46,334 nucleotides of DNA from an uncultured SAR86 cluster bacterium (GCA_902559885.1 CACEJU010000009.1:1-46334), one strand, 5' to 3'. Shown: positions 11,992-22,298, counted from the stretch's first letter. The notes: a model not told the origin generated them from the sequence alone. Made by a program: numbers and translations.

Positions 11992-13778
11992 TAATAACTC
12001 CTGACAGCAGGCGGGAATGCGTCTACTTCTTTGGGCTCAAAATTAACACTGCGTTTCGATAACTCTTTTGTTTGTGGGTCGTATATTGAATGGCATAACC
12101 AATTCTCATCGTCCCTATCAGGAAAATCCTCTCTTGCGTGGGCTCCTCTACTTTCAGTTCTTTCAGAGGCTGCAATTGCAGTAGCTTCTGCAACTTCTAA
12201 TAAGTTTTGGAGCTCTAATGCTTCAACTCTTGAAGTGTTAAATGCCTTACTGTTATCTTTAATAGATAGGTTTTCAACTTTTTCTCTTATTTCTTTAAGT
12301 TGTTCTACACCTTTAGTCATATAGTCGCCTCTTCTAAAGACTCCAAAATAATTTTGCATGCATTCTTGCAACTCTCTTTTAACTTTTGCAGTTTCAAATT
12401 CTGTAGATGAATTATTTAATTTATTTAATCTCAATAATGCTTCGTCTATATCCTCATCAGATGAAGAATTTACACCTCCGCCTGATTTAAGTTCAGATTG
12501 AATATGCATACCCGCAGCTCTTCCAAAAACTACTAAATCTAATAATGAATTTCCTCCAAGCCTATTTGCTCCATGTACTGAAACACATGCCGCCTCTCCT
12601 ACTGAGAATAATCCATCAATTACATGATCATTGTCGTCTTTAGTTATAAACGCTTGTCCGTTAATGTTGGTTGGTGTGCCACCCATCATATAATGGCATG
12701 TTGGCACAACAGGAATGGGTTCATATATTGGATCAACATGTGCAAATGTTCTTGAAAGTTCGCAGATACCAGGTAATTTTGAATTTAGAACATCTGGTCC
12801 TAAATGATCTAACTTAAGAAATACGTGATCTTTATTTTCACCACATCCTCTACCTTCAAGAATTTCAAGCACCATAGACCTCGCAACAACATCTCTTCCT
12901 GCTAAATCTTTAACATTAGGGGCATATCTTTCCATAAATCTCTCACCATCAGCATTTATAAGATAGCCACCTTCTCCTCTACAACCCTCAGTAACCAATG
13001 ATCCAGCTCCATATATACCAGTCGGATGGAATTGCCACATCTCCATATCTTGCGCAGGAAATCCAGCCCTTAGAGCCATCCCCAATCCATCGCCTGTATT
13101 TATAAGGGCATTAGTTGTCGAAGCATATATTCTTCCAGCTCCTCCAGTAGCAAGAACTGTTGCTTGAGCTTTCAAATAAGCAACGTCACCACTTTCAATG
13201 GAAAAAGCTATAACGCCGGTTACTTGATTTTTAGCATTTTTTACCAAATCAACTGCAAACCATTCATTTAAAAAATTTGAACCTTCCTTGACGTTATTTT
13301 GATATAAAGTATGAAGCAATGCATGTCCTGTTCTATCTGCTGCTGCACAAGTTCTGGCAGCTTGACCACCTTTACCAAAATCTTTTGATTGACCTCCAAA
13401 TGGCCTCTGATAAATCCTTCCATTTTCAAATCTAGAAAAAGGTAGCCCCATATGTTCAAGCTCAAAAACTGCTTTTGGTCCCTCAGAACACATATACTCT
13501 ATAGCATCTTGGTCACCGATATAATCTGCACCTTTTACTGTGTCATACATGTGCCATTGCCAATTATCATTAGGGTCAGCACTTTGAATTGCACAAGTTA
13601 TACCTCCTTGTGCTGATACTGTATGTGACCTAGTTGGAAATACTTTAGAGACAACTGCGGTTTTTAAGCCTGATTTTGCAAGCTCTAATGATGTTCGCAT
13701 TCCAGAACCACCTCCGCCAATAATTAAAGCGTCAAACTCTATTGTTTGTATATTTTTTGAGTTAAGTATTTCTGACAT
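11991..13778 (-). CDS. sdhA: Succinate dehydrogenase flavoprotein subunit
   Basis: Oxidises succinate to fumarate at the membrane. The FAD dinucleotide motif is [16 protein letters not shown] at 19-34, and H52 in SHTVSAQGG is the residue that covalently binds FAD. The substrate-site stretches [12 protein letters not shown] and [19 protein letters not shown] are intact, and the C-terminus is [19 protein letters not shown]. Length 595 matches E. coli (588). A 43-nt AT-rich spacer separates it from sdhD upstream. Confidence 0.97.
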   Translation of the reverse strand: MSEILNSKNIQTIEFDALIIGGGGSGMRTSLELAKSGLKTAVVSKVFPTRSHTVSAQGGITCAIQSADPNDNWQWHMYDTVKGADYIGDQDAIEYMCSEGPKAVFELEHMGLPFSRFENGRIYQRPFGGQSKDFGKGGQAARTCAAADRTGHALLHTLYQNNVKEGSNFLNEWFAVDLVKNAKNQVTGVIAFSIESGDVAYLKAQATVLATGGAGRIYASTTNALINTGDGLGMALRAGFPAQDMEMWQFHPTGIYGAGSLVTEGCRGEGGYLINADGERFMERYAPNVKDLAGRDVVARSMVLEILEGRGCGENKDHVFLKLDHLGPDVLNSKLPGICELSRTFAHVDPIYEPIPVVPTCHYMMGGTPTNINGQAFITKDDNDHVIDGLFSVGEAACVSVHGANRLGGNSLLDLVVFGRAAGMHIQSELKSGGGVNSSSDEDIDEALLRLNKLNNSSTEFETAKVKRELQECMQNYFGVFRRGDYMTKGVEQLKEIREKVENLSIKDNSKAFNTSRVEALELQNLLEVAEATAIAASERTESRGAHAREDFPDRDDENWLCHSIYDPQTKELSKRSVNFEPKEVDAFPPAVRSY

Positions 13779-13821
13779 ATTATTGATAAAACTTATAACT
13801 AATTATAATAAAAATTTATGT

Positions 13822-14178
13822 TTAACTCCATATTAAATAAATAATAGATATTGAACAAAATAAACCCAGAAGAACAAAAAAAGCTTGGTATATTTTTCTT
13901 AAAGAATCTGCAATATTAGCAAATGAGGAGTAAAGACCTAATGTTCTTGGAGTTAAGTAGTCAGTTCCTACTGTCCACAATCCAATAAAACCATGAACTA
14001 GAACAATAATAAAAAATATGGATGTAAGAACTCTCGTTTCAAAAGATAAAAAAAATAGAGTCCAATCAAAATAAGAAATATTATTATTATTTACGAAAAA
14101 TAATGCTATATAGATAATATAAACAAGAAGAAACAATGAACTTATTCTCTGAAAAAGCCATAGCCTTGAACCAATCAT
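13822..14178 (-). CDS. sdhD: Succinate dehydrogenase membrane anchor subunit D
   Basis: One of two small membrane subunits of complex II. It has three hydrophobic helices (about 10-30, 52-80, 92-117). The segment HGFIGLWTVGTDYLTP aligns with the E. coli segment containing the quinone-site Asp-Tyr pair, so the D-Y of TDY probably serves the ubiquinone site. Length 118 is normal (115 in E. coli). It overlaps sdhC by 4 nt. Confidence 0.9.
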   Translation of the reverse strand: MIGSRLWLFQRISSLFLLVYIIYIALFFVNNNNISYFDWTLFFLSFETRVLTSIFFIIVLVHGFIGLWTVGTDYLTPRTLGLYSSFANIADSLRKIYQAFFVLLGLFCSISIIYLIWS

Positions 14179-14555
14179 TTGAGGTACACCCCTATTGAAA
14201 ATAGGAAAATGATCAAAGAAGTCAATATAACAACAAAAGAAGATAAACGAGCAGCTTGAAGGTTTTCACCAATATGCAGATCCATAATAAGGTGTCTTAC
14301 ACCAGTAAGTATATGGTATAGCAAAATATTAAAACTAATAATAATTAGAAGCCCAAAAAAAATATCATCTGATATTCTCTGGGCTAAGAAATCAAATGAT
14401 GATTTATCTTTAGTTGAATTGGCAACAAGATATAAACTTAATGGAAGTGTAATAAAAAAATTGTACATTCCTGCAAGCCTATGGGTTATTGAAACTATAG
14501 CCGTAATAGGCAAATTAATTTTAAATAAATTTATAAAAGTGGGTCTTGTTTGCAT
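14175..14555 (-). CDS. sdhC: Succinate dehydrogenase cytochrome b556 subunit
   Basis: Heme b-binding membrane subunit and first gene of the sdh-suc operon. The N-terminal family signature is clear: RPTFINLFKINLPITAIVSITHRLAG. The likely heme-ligand histidine lies in LYHILTGVRHLIMDLHIGE, which corresponds to the E. coli GIRHMMMDF region. There are three transmembrane helices and 126 residues. The gene upstream is der, not gltA as in many relatives. The 83-nt der-sdhC spacer contains a TATAAT and a short palindrome. Confidence 0.92.
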   Translation of the reverse strand: MQTRPTFINLFKINLPITAIVSITHRLAGMYNFFITLPLSLYLVANSTKDKSSFDFLAQRISDDIFFGLLIIISFNILLYHILTGVRHLIMDLHIGENLQAARLSSFVVILTSLIIFLFSIGVYLK

Positions 14556-14560
14556 TTTCT

Positions 14561-14596
14561 ATAAGTCTACTTATGACTTGGTTGGTGAAGATTATA
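14561..14596 (-). promoter_or_regulatory. Candidate sdhC promoter -10 and leader palindrome
   Basis: On the minus strand TATAAT lies at 14596-14591, 36 nt before the sdhC ATG. No good -35 is seen. Between the predicted start point (about 14584) and the ATG is a perfect 14-bp palindrome (ATAAGTCTACTTAT, 14561-14574), which could bind a dimeric regulator or form a weak hairpin. No clear Shine-Dalgarno precedes sdhC. A promoter here would let the TCA operon be expressed independently of der. Confidence 0.35.
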
Positions 14597-14638
14597 CATT
14601 AGATTCAATTAGATTTTTATTTAAGTAAATCAGAATAT

Positions 14639-16024
14639 CTAACTTTTTGACTTCTTAATAAATTTTTTAAGTCTTTGTCTTTTTTTGACCTGTCTACCAG
14701 TAAGTTTATTTTTCTTTCCTTCATATGGATTTTCTGATTTTCTGAAAATTAATCTTAATTGAACACCGCTTAAATTTAGGGACTTCTTAAAAGAGTTTTC
14801 AAGATAACGTTTAAAGTTCTGAGGTATTTTTTTATCTTGGCTTGCATGAATTATAAATGTAGTTGGGAGTGTGCCTGCAAAATGAAGATACCTAATTTTT
14901 ATAACTTTTCCATTAACTGATGGTGGTGCCTTATCATTAATAATATTTTTTAGAACTTTATTTAATCGGGATGTTGTATATTTTTTCTGAGATCTTGCTA
15001 TTAAATCATCTAATGTTTTTAATAGCTTATTAAGACCTCTGCCCTTGTCTGCCGATATCTCAATTTTTGTTAATTCTGAAATATATTTTGATTGATATTT
15101 TTTTGAGTCTTTAAATTCAATTATCTGACTTTTTGATAGTAAATCAGTTTTATTAAAGGCTAGTAATATTGGTTTGCCTGTTTCTGAGAGCAGGTTTATC
15201 AACTTTAAATCTTGATCAACTAAGCCCTCAGTTATATCGCATAGCAACAAAATAATATCAGCTTCATTTGCAGCATGTATTGCCCTAATATATGAAAAAT
15301 ACTCTACCTTGGTGCTTTGTTTGTATTTTTTTCTAATTCCTGCAGTATCAATAAAAATGTAATCTTTTTCATTCTTTTTAAAAGGTATTTGAACAGAATC
15401 AATTGTGGTGCCAGCAACTTCAGAGACAATCATTCTTTCTTCTTTTACAAACTTATTAATTAAAGTAGATTTACCAGCATTTGGTCTTCCTAGCACAGCA
15501 ATTTTAGAACCCTCTAGCTCTTTATTGGTTGAATCAGGAATAGAATCTTTAAGAATTTTTTTTAAATCATTTAAATTTGTAGAGTGCTCTGCACTTATTT
15601 CATATATATTTTGTAACCCTCTTTTTTGAAGGTCTGATTTAATTGAGCTGTCAGATTTTCTATCAATTTTATTCAATACGGGGATAAATAATTTATCTAG
15701 CTTGCGTAATTTTTGAAGGATATTAATATCTTCATTCGTTAATTCATCTGATGAGTCCAAAATAAATAATATTAAATTAGCCTCCTCTGCAGCAAACCAT
15801 GCTTGTTCTGAAATCTTATCAGTAAATATTGATTCACTTGTATCAATTCCACCTGTATCTACAATTAATGATGAAATATTACCAATTTTTAAATAGCCAT
15901 AATTTCTATCTTTTGTAAGACCAGAAAAATCTGAAACTATTGCATCCCTAGTATTTGTGAGTTTATTAAATAGAGTGGATTTGCCAACATTTGGCCTTCC
16001 AAGTATTGCAATTGAAGTAAACAT
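14639..16024 (-). CDS. der: Ribosome-assembly GTPase Der (EngA)
   Basis: Double-domain GTPase needed for 50S subunit maturation. The first G domain has GRPNVGKST (8-16), DTGGID and NKID. The second has GRPNAGKSTLI, DTAGIRKKYK and NKTD. A KH-like domain and a very basic tail (KKNKLTGRQVKKRQRLKK) finish the protein. Length 461 is within the family range. The second switch I reads GTTIDS where GTTRDS is usual, a small deviation. It ends the hisS-yfgM-bamB-der group, 16 nt after bamB, as in other gammaproteobacteria. Confidence 0.95.
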   Translation of the reverse strand: MFTSIAILGRPNVGKSTLFNKLTNTRDAIVSDFSGLTKDRNYGYLKIGNISSLIVDTGGIDTSESIFTDKISEQAWFAAEEANLILFILDSSDELTNEDINILQKLRKLDKLFIPVLNKIDRKSDSSIKSDLQKRGLQNIYEISAEHSTNLNDLKKILKDSIPDSTNKELEGSKIAVLGRPNAGKSTLINKFVKEERMIVSEVAGTTIDSVQIPFKKNEKDYIFIDTAGIRKKYKQSTKVEYFSYIRAIHAANEADIILLLCDITEGLVDQDLKLINLLSETGKPILLAFNKTDLLSKSQIIEFKDSKKYQSKYISELTKIEISADKGRGLNKLLKTLDDLIARSQKKYTTSRLNKVLKNIINDKAPPSVNGKVIKIRYLHFAGTLPTTFIIHASQDKKIPQNFKRYLENSFKKSLNLSGVQLRLIFRKSENPYEGKKNKLTGRQVKKRQRLKKFIKKSKS

Positions 16025-16040
16025 TATTAGTAATCATATA

Positions 16041-17192
16041 TTAAATACTTAACGAAAATAATTGTAAATTCTCGTCTACTACATAAAAACCATCGCTTCT
16101 TGAAACTATGTTTTCAATTGGGTGTCTGGATACTTTTTTTCTGCCAATTGTTTTTCCACTAAGTGGGTCAAGTGCATGGACATAACCCTGATCATCACCA
16201 AAAATAATATTACCTTTAAAGTTTACTCCATTTGATAGATTTCTATTTTTATACTCATTAGAGCTCCATGATGCTAAAAGAGTATTAGTAGAAAAACTTT
16301 TTATAGAGGAATCATCTTGAATTAGAACCATCATGCCTCTAATAATTAATGGCGAATAAAAAGATGATGATTCGGCTGTCCATACCGATCTCTTTTGAGC
16401 AATATCAAAAATATTGATATTTCCTTGATAGTTATTTGCGTAAACTAATCTTCCATCAACTACTGGAGGAGAGTCAGCATCAATTAAATTTTCTAATTCT
16501 GTAGTTCCCTCAGTATAAGAAATAGCTCCGTCCCATAAAGTAAAACCAGTATCTAGCTGGAAAACTCCTAATCTACCATTGTCAAATGTTGCAAAAACCT
16601 GATCTTCATAAATTATTGGTTCACTGCTCCCTCTAACAGTTAAAGTTGGATTTTGAGACCTATAAGACCAAACAAGCTCACCAGTTGTTTTGTTAAGACC
16701 AACTAATTCACCAGCTGATGTTTTAACAATTACATATCTGGCACTAATTGCTGCAGGTGCTAAAACTTCATTTTTAACATTTATTGTCCAATTGACATCA
16801 CCATTTTGCTGATTAAGACAAATTATATTTCCATCAATATCTGCAACAACAACAACGCCAAAACCAGCAGCTGTTCCAGAAGAAAGATTATTTAACTTAA
16901 CATCCCACTCGGAAGATCCACTATCATTTAAAGAACTTATTTTGCCACTAGAATCACTAAAGAAAATTTTTCCTGACGAAAATGCTGGCTTGAAATCGCC
17001 TATGTTATCTTCATTTTTAAATTTGCTTACCCAGGCAATATTTATATCAATTTCATTCTTAAACTCTTTTAATTCAGCTGGCTTAGTTGGATCATCTTCA
17101 ACATCATCAGATTTCCAAAATCTTGGATCAGGTATGCTTGAACAAGATGCAATTATTAAAGCAAGAATTAAGTATCTTTTTTTTGATATCAT
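16041..17192 (-). CDS. bamB: Outer membrane protein assembly factor BamB (lipoprotein)
   Basis: Periplasmic beta-propeller lipoprotein of the BAM complex that helps deliver outer-membrane proteins to BamA. The signal peptide ends in a lipobox, LIIASC, with lipidated C17. PQQ-like beta-propeller blades are recognisable as repeats such as GDVNWTINVKNEVLAPAAIS, GELVWSYRSQNPT, and LVYANNYQGNINIFD. Length 383 is close to E. coli (392). The ATG overlaps the yfgM stop by one base (TAATG at 17192). Context (hisS, yfgM, der) supports the call. Confidence 0.92.
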   Translation of the reverse strand: MISKKRYLILALIIASCSSIPDPRFWKSDDVEDDPTKPAELKEFKNEIDINIAWVSKFKNEDNIGDFKPAFSSGKIFFSDSSGKISSLNDSGSSEWDVKLNNLSSGTAAGFGVVVVADIDGNIICLNQQNGDVNWTINVKNEVLAPAAISARYVIVKTSAGELVGLNKTTGELVWSYRSQNPTLTVRGSSEPIIYEDQVFATFDNGRLGVFQLDTGFTLWDGAISYTEGTTELENLIDADSPPVVDGRLVYANNYQGNINIFDIAQKRSVWTAESSSFYSPLIIRGMMVLIQDDSSIKSFSTNTLLASWSSNEYKNRNLSNGVNFKGNIIFGDDQGYVHALDPLSGKTIGRKKVSRHPIENIVSRSDGFYVVDENLQLFSLSI

Positions 17193-17818
17193 TATTTTAA
17201 GTTAGCTATTTTCATTCTGACCAACCTTTGGCCAACTTCATTATTTTCATCAGCATACATTTCAGCAGCAGATAAATATTGTGCTCTAGATTCTGAGGTA
17301 TTTCCTTGTTTTAGATAGATATCTCCCATGAGCTCAGTCACAAATGCATCCTGAGATGAATTAGGTAAGCTGGTCAATATACTGATTGCATTGTCATACT
17401 CAGCTTGATCTATATTTATTCTTGCAATATTAATTGAAGCAATTTTATGTAAAAGTTTATTGCCCCTTGGACCAGCAGTTAGATCTTTAAGTCTTAAAAG
17501 TTGATTTAACGAAGTATCCGCATTACCTTGCTCAAACTCTTTTGTTGAATCTTGCAATAAAGCTAATTTTGCATAACCTGTATCTTCGTAATCATTTAAA
17601 AGCTCATTTAAATACTCATCTGATTTTTCTATATTGTCATTTAAAACATTAAGGTTCCAGTTGTAATATAACTTAGAAGCTTCCTCAATTTTATTTGCTT
17701 TAGCTTGAGAGCTAATAAAAATAAATGCCAAGACCAATAAAAAAATTATTATTATTACACCAATAATATATTTATATTTGTCTAAAAAATTAGTAACTGC
17801 ATTGTTTTCTTCTGTCAT
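17192..17818 (-). CDS. yfgM: YfgM-type inner-membrane TPR protein (ancillary SecYEG/periplasmic chaperone protein)
   Basis: Small bitopic membrane protein. A single transmembrane segment lies at about 15-32 (YKYIIGVIIIIFLLVLAF), followed by a periplasmic TPR-rich region typical of YfgM, known in E. coli to contact the SecYEG translocon and PpiD. Length 208 equals that of the E. coli protein (206). The position between hisS and bamB is conserved. It starts 7 nt after hisS. Confidence 0.85.
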   Translation of the reverse strand: MTEENNAVTNFLDKYKYIIGVIIIIFLLVLAFIFISSQAKANKIEEASKLYYNWNLNVLNDNIEKSDEYLNELLNDYEDTGYAKLALLQDSTKEFEQGNADTSLNQLLRLKDLTAGPRGNKLLHKIASINIARINIDQAEYDNAISILTSLPNSSQDAFVTELMGDIYLKQGNTSESRAQYLSAAEMYADENNEVGQRLVRMKIANLK

Positions 17819-17825
17819 TTTTTGC

Positions 17826-19085
17826 CTATAAATTTTTATAAATTTTAATTAATTCATCATATGAGACATTTTTTTGTTCATTTGATTCATTTTTAAGATC
17901 TTTAATTAAAATTTTATTATTTTTTAACTCTTCTTCCCCAATAATAAAAGCCATTTGAGATTTACATTTATTTGCTCTTCTTAGTTCAGCTTTTAAACTA
18001 GAGCAGTGTAAATGTGTTTCCAAGATAACGTTCTCATTCAATGACCTTAATTCGTGTGCCATTTTATATGCTTTAGTGTGATCAACACCAGCTAAAATTA
18101 TAAAAGATGCTCTATTTTTTTCATCGGTTTCAATATTAGATATTTCAGAAATCCTCTCTAAGCCAATTGCCATGCCAATTGAGTTCATAATCTTGCCACC
18201 AAGTTGAGAAGATAAATTGTCATATCTGCCTCCGCCAAGAAACGAGCTTTGAGCTCCGAGATCATTTGATATTGCTTCAAAAACAAAACCATTGTAATAA
18301 TCAAGACCTCTAACTAATGTAGGATCAATTTCAATTTCAACATTTTGAAATGAAGCTTTAATATGGTTTAAAAGATCTATAGAGCTCTTAGGCAGAAAAT
18401 CAGTAAGTAAAGGAGCATTTCTTAAAACCTTTTGTAAATCTTTGTTTTTTGTATCTAACAATCTTAATGGATTAGATTCAAGTCTATCTATATCAATCTC
18501 ATCTAAAGAAGACTTATATGGTTCAAAATAATTTTTTATTGCTTCTGCAAATTCTGCTTTAGTTGATTCATTTCCAAGATGATTTATCTTTATTACAGAA
18601 TTTTTTATATTTAGCTTTTCTATTATTAAACAAACGATAGAGATTAACTCTAATTCAGCTAGCCCTTCCTCATAGCCCAAATACTCAATTCCAGCTTGAT
18701 TGAATTGCCTATATCTTCCTTTTTGAGGTCGCTCATATCTCCACATTGGCCCCATATACCAGAATTTATTTGAATAGCTTTCAAGATTATTTTCAACAAT
18801 ATGTCTAATAACACCTGCAGTACCCTCAGGTCTTAAGGTAATACTTCTATCATTTTTATCATTAAAAGAATAAAGCTCTTTATTAACAATATCACTGAAA
18901 TCACCTACAGATCTTTGAAATAAAGAGGTTCTTTCAAGTGCTGGGGTTCTTATTTCATTTATGTTAAACGTCTTAAAAATTTCTTTAAGTGAATTTTCTA
19001 CATGAAAAAGCTTTGCTGCAACATTATCTTTTTCAGATTTTTCTGAATAATCAGCCATACCAGTTAGTGATCTGATTTTATCCAT
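17826..19085 (-). CDS. hisS: Histidyl-tRNA synthetase
   Basis: Class II aminoacyl-tRNA synthetase charging tRNA-His. Motif 2 appears as [21 protein letters not shown]. The HisRS signatures [15 protein letters not shown] and [11 protein letters not shown] are present, as is the C-terminal anticodon domain. I place the start at 19085, giving 420 codons with the stop, because AAGGAGT lies 4 nt before this ATG and the encoded [13 protein letters not shown] is the normal N-terminus. A longer frame from 19115 would add ten residues inside ispG. The gene overlaps the ispG stop by 8 nt. Confidence 0.94.
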   Translation of the reverse strand: MDKIRSLTGMADYSEKSEKDNVAAKLFHVENSLKEIFKTFNINEIRTPALERTSLFQRSVGDFSDIVNKELYSFNDKNDRSITLRPEGTAGVIRHIVENNLESYSNKFWYMGPMWRYERPQKGRYRQFNQAGIEYLGYEEGLAELELISIVCLIIEKLNIKNSVIKINHLGNESTKAEFAEAIKNYFEPYKSSLDEIDIDRLESNPLRLLDTKNKDLQKVLRNAPLLTDFLPKSSIDLLNHIKASFQNVEIEIDPTLVRGLDYYNGFVFEAISNDLGAQSSFLGGGRYDNLSSQLGGKIMNSIGMAIGLERISEISNIETDEKNRASFIILAGVDHTKAYKMAHELRSLNENVILETHLHCSSLKAELRRANKCKSQMAFIIGEEELKNNKILIKDLKNESNEQKNVSYDELIKIYKNL

Positions 19086-20184
19086 TAGTACTCCTTGCGA
19101 TAATATTCTTATCATTTTTCATGCTTATTTGATTTCTAACCTCATCTTCTAACATGTTAACAAGATCTGCATTTTTAATCTTTTTAGATGGAGATCCATT
19201 AACATAAAGAAGGTTTGCAGGCGTTGCTCCAGTTAGACCTACATCAGCTGCTTTGCTTTCACCAGGTCCATTTACATAACATCCGATAATTGCAACCTCA
19301 ATATCATCTGAAATATCCTCTAATCTTGATTCAAGCTCATTTACAACCTCTATAACATTAAAATTTTGTCTTGAGCAACTTGGGCAGGCTACAATTTTTA
19401 CTCCCCTACTTCTAATGTTTAAGCTCTTAAGAATATCCCAGCCAACCTTTACTTCATCAACAGGATCTGAAGCTAAAGATATTCTGATAGTATCTCCTAT
19501 ACCTTCAGATAGAAGCATACCAATACCTATAGAAGACTTTACTGTTCCAGATCTATAACTTCCAGCTTCAGTAATACCTAAATGAAGTGGCTGATTAATT
19601 AGCTTTGATATTTTTCTGTATGCTTCAACAGTCATTTCAATATTAGATGCCTTTAGACTTAATTTGTAATCATTAAAATTAAATTTATCTAAGATTTCTA
19701 CATGTCTTAATGCTGATTCAACTAAAGCATCCGCATTGGGTTCTCCATATTTTTTTTGTAAATCTTTCTCTAATGAACCTGCATTCACACCGACCCTAAT
19801 TGGAATACCGTTATCTTTAGCGGCATTTATAACTTCAATAATCTTTTCTTCTTTCCCTATATTTCCAGGATTTATTCTTAAACAATCAGCAGTATCTGCT
19901 ACCTCTAAGGCTAACTTATAGTCAAAATGTATATCAGCCACTAAAGGTACATTTACTTGAGGTTTTATTTTTTTAAAAGATGCAGCAGCATCTTTTGTTG
20001 GAACTGAGACCCTTACTATGTCTGCACCAGCAGCTTCAAGTTCGTTTATCTGATTGATAGTAGATGATGAATCTTCAGTATTTGTATTAGTCATAGATTG
20101 GATGCTAATAGGATTATTACCACCTACCAGAACATCGCCGACACTAACTACATTAGTTTTATTTCTATTTATCCAGTTTTTCAT
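19078..20184 (-). CDS. ispG: 4-hydroxy-3-methylbut-2-en-1-yl diphosphate synthase (GcpE)
   Basis: [4Fe-4S] enzyme of the MEP isoprenoid pathway that converts MEcPP to HMBPP. The N-terminal TIM-barrel part has [18 protein letters not shown] and [14 protein letters not shown]. The C-terminal cluster domain has [11 protein letters not shown] and [16 protein letters not shown], giving the three Cys ligands and the Glu. Length 368 is as in E. coli (372). It begins 26 nt after rlmN. The pilF and rodZ genes usually found here are absent. Closeness to the isc operon is functionally sensible for an Fe-S enzyme. Confidence 0.95.
   Translation of the reverse strand: MKNWINRNKTNVVSVGDVLVGGNNPISIQSMTNTNTEDSSSTINQINELEAAGADIVRVSVPTKDAAASFKKIKPQVNVPLVADIHFDYKLALEVADTADCLRINPGNIGKEEKIIEVINAAKDNGIPIRVGVNAGSLEKDLQKKYGEPNADALVESALRHVEILDKFNFNDYKLSLKASNIEMTVEAYRKISKLINQPLHLGITEAGSYRSGTVKSSIGIGMLLSEGIGDTIRISLASDPVDEVKVGWDILKSLNIRSRGVKIVACPSCSRQNFNVIEVVNELESRLEDISDDIEVAIIGCYVNGPGESKAADVGLTGATPANLLYVNGSPSKKIKNADLVNMLEDEVRNQISMKNDKNIIARSTNG
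19090..19096 (-). promoter_or_regulatory. Ribosome binding site deciding the hisS start
   Basis: AAGGAGT on the minus strand, 4 nt before the ATG at 19085 and inside the last codons of ispG. It is one of the strongest Shine-Dalgarno matches in the window and rules out the upstream ATG at 19115. Confidence 0.8.
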
Positions 20185-20210
20185 CTAATTACTATAAATT
20201 ATATTAAATT

Positions 20211-21293
20211 TTATATGATTTGCTTATGCTTTATTAATTTCTTGCCTTTTGTGGCTTTATTTAGGTTACCTACTAATTGACCACATGCGCCATCAATTAG
20301 ATCACCTCTTGTTCTTCTAACGGTTGCTATAAAACCTTTTTTCATTAAAAAACTTTTAAATGCATTTATGTCTTGGTCACTAGAACGCTCATAATCACAC
20401 CCATCAAATGGGTTAAAAGGTATTAAGTTTATCTTACAGTTTAGGTGGTTTAATATTTTTGAAAGCTCTTTTGCGTGTTCCAACGAATCATTCACTTCTT
20501 TGATGAGTATATATTCAATAGTAATATTTTTTTTGTTAGTAAAGCTTTTTAAATAAGTTTTGCAACTTGAGATTAGTTCTTTAAGTGGGTATTTATTATT
20601 AATTGGTACAATTTCATTTCTTAAATCATCATTTGGAGCATGAAGGGAAATAGCCAGTGAGACATCTATATCATTTGGTAAATTTAAAATTTGAGGAACG
20701 ATTCCAGACGTACTGATAGTTATCCTCTTTCTTGATAATCCATATGCATTCTGATCTTTCATGATCTGAGCACTCTCAACTACATTTTCATAATTCAATA
20801 GAGGCTCACCCATACCCATAAAAACAACATTTGTAATTTTGCGTTTATTCGTAGAAAAATTATTTGCTAACCATAGTTGGCCAATTATTTCACTAGAAGT
20901 TAGATTTGAATCAAAACCTTGAGCCCCTGTTGCACAGAATGTGCATTGTAGTGCACATCCAGCTTGAGATGATATGCATAATGTATTCCTGTTCTCCTCA
21001 GGAATTACAACCATTTCTACAATAGATCCAGAATTTAATTTTATAGCAAATTTCTCTGTTCCATCTTTTGAGAGACTTGACTCTAAAATTTTGGGTGTTT
21101 CTATGGACGCTATTTCTTTAAGCTGTTCTCTCAGTGGTATATTAAAATCAGTCATCTCATCAAAATTAAGACACCCTCTTTGATGAACCCATTTAAGAAA
21201 TTGATTAGCTCTAAAAGACGGCTGATCAATATTATGAAAAAAATCTACTAGGGATTCATGACTTAGCCCTAGTAGATTTATTTTATTATTCAA
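20211..21293 (-). CDS. rlmN: Dual-specificity 23S rRNA/tRNA adenine-C2 methyltransferase RlmN
   Basis: Radical-SAM methylase of A2503 in 23S rRNA and A37 in some tRNAs. The cluster cysteines are C113, C117 and C120 (CALQCTFCATG). GMGEPLLNYENV is the SAM/Gly-rich segment. The methyl-carrying C-terminal Cys lies in DLIDGACGQLVGN. Length 360 is normal (E. coli 384). It is 3 nt downstream of ndk, as in the conserved ndk-rlmN pair. Confidence 0.95.
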   Translation of the reverse strand: MNNKINLLGLSHESLVDFFHNIDQPSFRANQFLKWVHQRGCLNFDEMTDFNIPLREQLKEIASIETPKILESSLSKDGTEKFAIKLNSGSIVEMVVIPEENRNTLCISSQAGCALQCTFCATGAQGFDSNLTSSEIIGQLWLANNFSTNKRKITNVVFMGMGEPLLNYENVVESAQIMKDQNAYGLSRKRITISTSGIVPQILNLPNDIDVSLAISLHAPNDDLRNEIVPINNKYPLKELISSCKTYLKSFTNKKNITIEYILIKEVNDSLEHAKELSKILNHLNCKINLIPFNPFDGCDYERSSDQDINAFKSFLMKKGFIATVRRTRGDLIDGACGQLVGNLNKATKGKKLIKHKQII

Positions 21294-21296
21294 AAC

Positions 21297-21716
21297 TTAT
21301 ACTAAATTATCTTCAGGAAAAAAATAATTTATTTCTCTTGCTGCACTTTCTGGCGAATCTGACCCATGAACAGCATTTGCATCTATGCTATTTGCATAAT
21401 CAGCCCTTATTGTTCCTGGGGCAGCTTGTTTTGGATCAGTATTTCCCATCAATTCTCTATTTAAAGAGATAGCATTTTCACCCTCTAAAACTTGAACAAA
21501 GACTGGTCCGGAAGTCATAAACTTTTTTAAATCTTCAAAGAAGGGTCTACCCTCATGTTCTGCATAGAAGCCTGATGCCAACTCATCATTTAAATGTATT
21601 AGTTTTGCTGCAACTAATTTGAGTCCATTTGACTCAAACCTTGATATGATTTCCCCAATTACATTTTTTTTAACTGCATCTGGTTTAATTATTGATAAAG
21701 TTCTTTGTACTGACAT
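21297..21716 (-). CDS. ndk: Nucleoside diphosphate kinase
   Basis: Balances NTP and dNTP pools by phosphate transfer through a phosphohistidine. H117 is in [12 protein letters not shown], and the N-terminal [14 protein letters not shown] and GRPFFEDL stretches are typical. At 139 residues it is a compact bacterial form (E. coli 143). It sits between iscX and rlmN, as in many gammaproteobacteria, with a 38-nt spacer before it. Confidence 0.96.
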   Translation of the reverse strand: MSVQRTLSIIKPDAVKKNVIGEIISRFESNGLKLVAAKLIHLNDELASGFYAEHEGRPFFEDLKKFMTSGPVFVQVLEGENAISLNRELMGNTDPKQAAPGTIRADYANSIDANAVHGSDSPESAAREINYFFPEDNLV

Positions 21717-21754
21717 ATTAATACCCTTAAAAAATAATGCGTATTATATGTGAG

Positions 21755-21958
21755 TTAAACAGATTCTTCTATCCATTGCATTTGAATTGCTTCAAGTATT
21801 TTTTCATTAGATTTATTAGGATCTCCAATGAAATTTTCTAGCTCACAAATTTTTGTGTGCAGGTCAGGAAAACTTATCCACTGTGGGTCAATCTCTGGAT
21901 ATTGTTCACTAAGCTCTATTGCAATATCAAATACATCTAGCCAATCTAATTGCTCCAT
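21755..21958 (-). CDS. iscX: Fe-S assembly protein IscX
   Basis: Small acidic partner of IscS (YfhJ family) thought to modulate cysteine desulfurase and possibly bind iron. The 67 residues include the family features WLDVFDIAIELSEQYPEIDP and the C-terminal IQMQWIEE. It starts one nucleotide after the fdx stop and is the last isc gene. Confidence 0.93.
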   Translation of the reverse strand: MEQLDWLDVFDIAIELSEQYPEIDPQWISFPDLHTKICELENFIGDPNKSNEKILEAIQMQWIEESV

Positions 21959-21959
21959 A

Positions 21960-22298
21960 CTAATGATTCTCTGATACTTGATTTATATTGTACTTCGGAA
22001 GTTCAATCTCCAAATCTTCACTATTTAGCTTTGCTTGGCAGCTAAGTCTAGAAGTTTGCTCTAAACCCCAAGCTTTATCTAGCAAATCTTCCTCTGTTTC
22101 AGATGCCTCTTCTAAAGATTCAAAGCCTTTTCTAACAATCACATGACAGGTTGTACATGCACAGGACATTTCACAAGCATGTTCAATTCTTATGTTATTT
22201 CTCAATGCAGCTTCACATATAGTTTCATCATCATTTACTTCGATAATTGCACCATCAGGGCAGATTTCTTCATGTGGATAAATTTTAACTTTTGGCAT
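21960..22298 (-). CDS. fdx: [2Fe-2S] ferredoxin of the ISC system
   Basis: Adrenodoxin-type ferredoxin that supplies electrons for cluster assembly on IscU. With the start at 22298 (MPKVKIYPHEEICPDG) the protein has 112 residues, and C42, C48, C51 and C87 fall at exactly the E. coli Fdx positions. An upstream ATG at 22352 would add 18 residues inside iscA and is rejected. It starts 10 nt after iscA. hscB and hscA, which normally separate iscA from fdx, are missing. Confidence 0.94.
   Translation of the reverse strand: MPKVKIYPHEEICPDGAIIEVNDDETICEAALRNNIRIEHACEMSCACTTCHVIVRKGFESLEEASETEEDLLDKAWGLEQTSRLSCQAKLNSEDLEIELPKYNINQVSENH

Noticed and set aside
13268..13465. Small reading frame on the minus strand inside sdhA
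   Set aside because: It is an out-of-frame shadow of a highly conserved gene with no supporting features.
19086..19115. Longer HisS start at 19115
   Set aside because: It lies inside ispG without a ribosome site, while AAGGAGT precedes the ATG at 19085, which gives the normal N-terminus.
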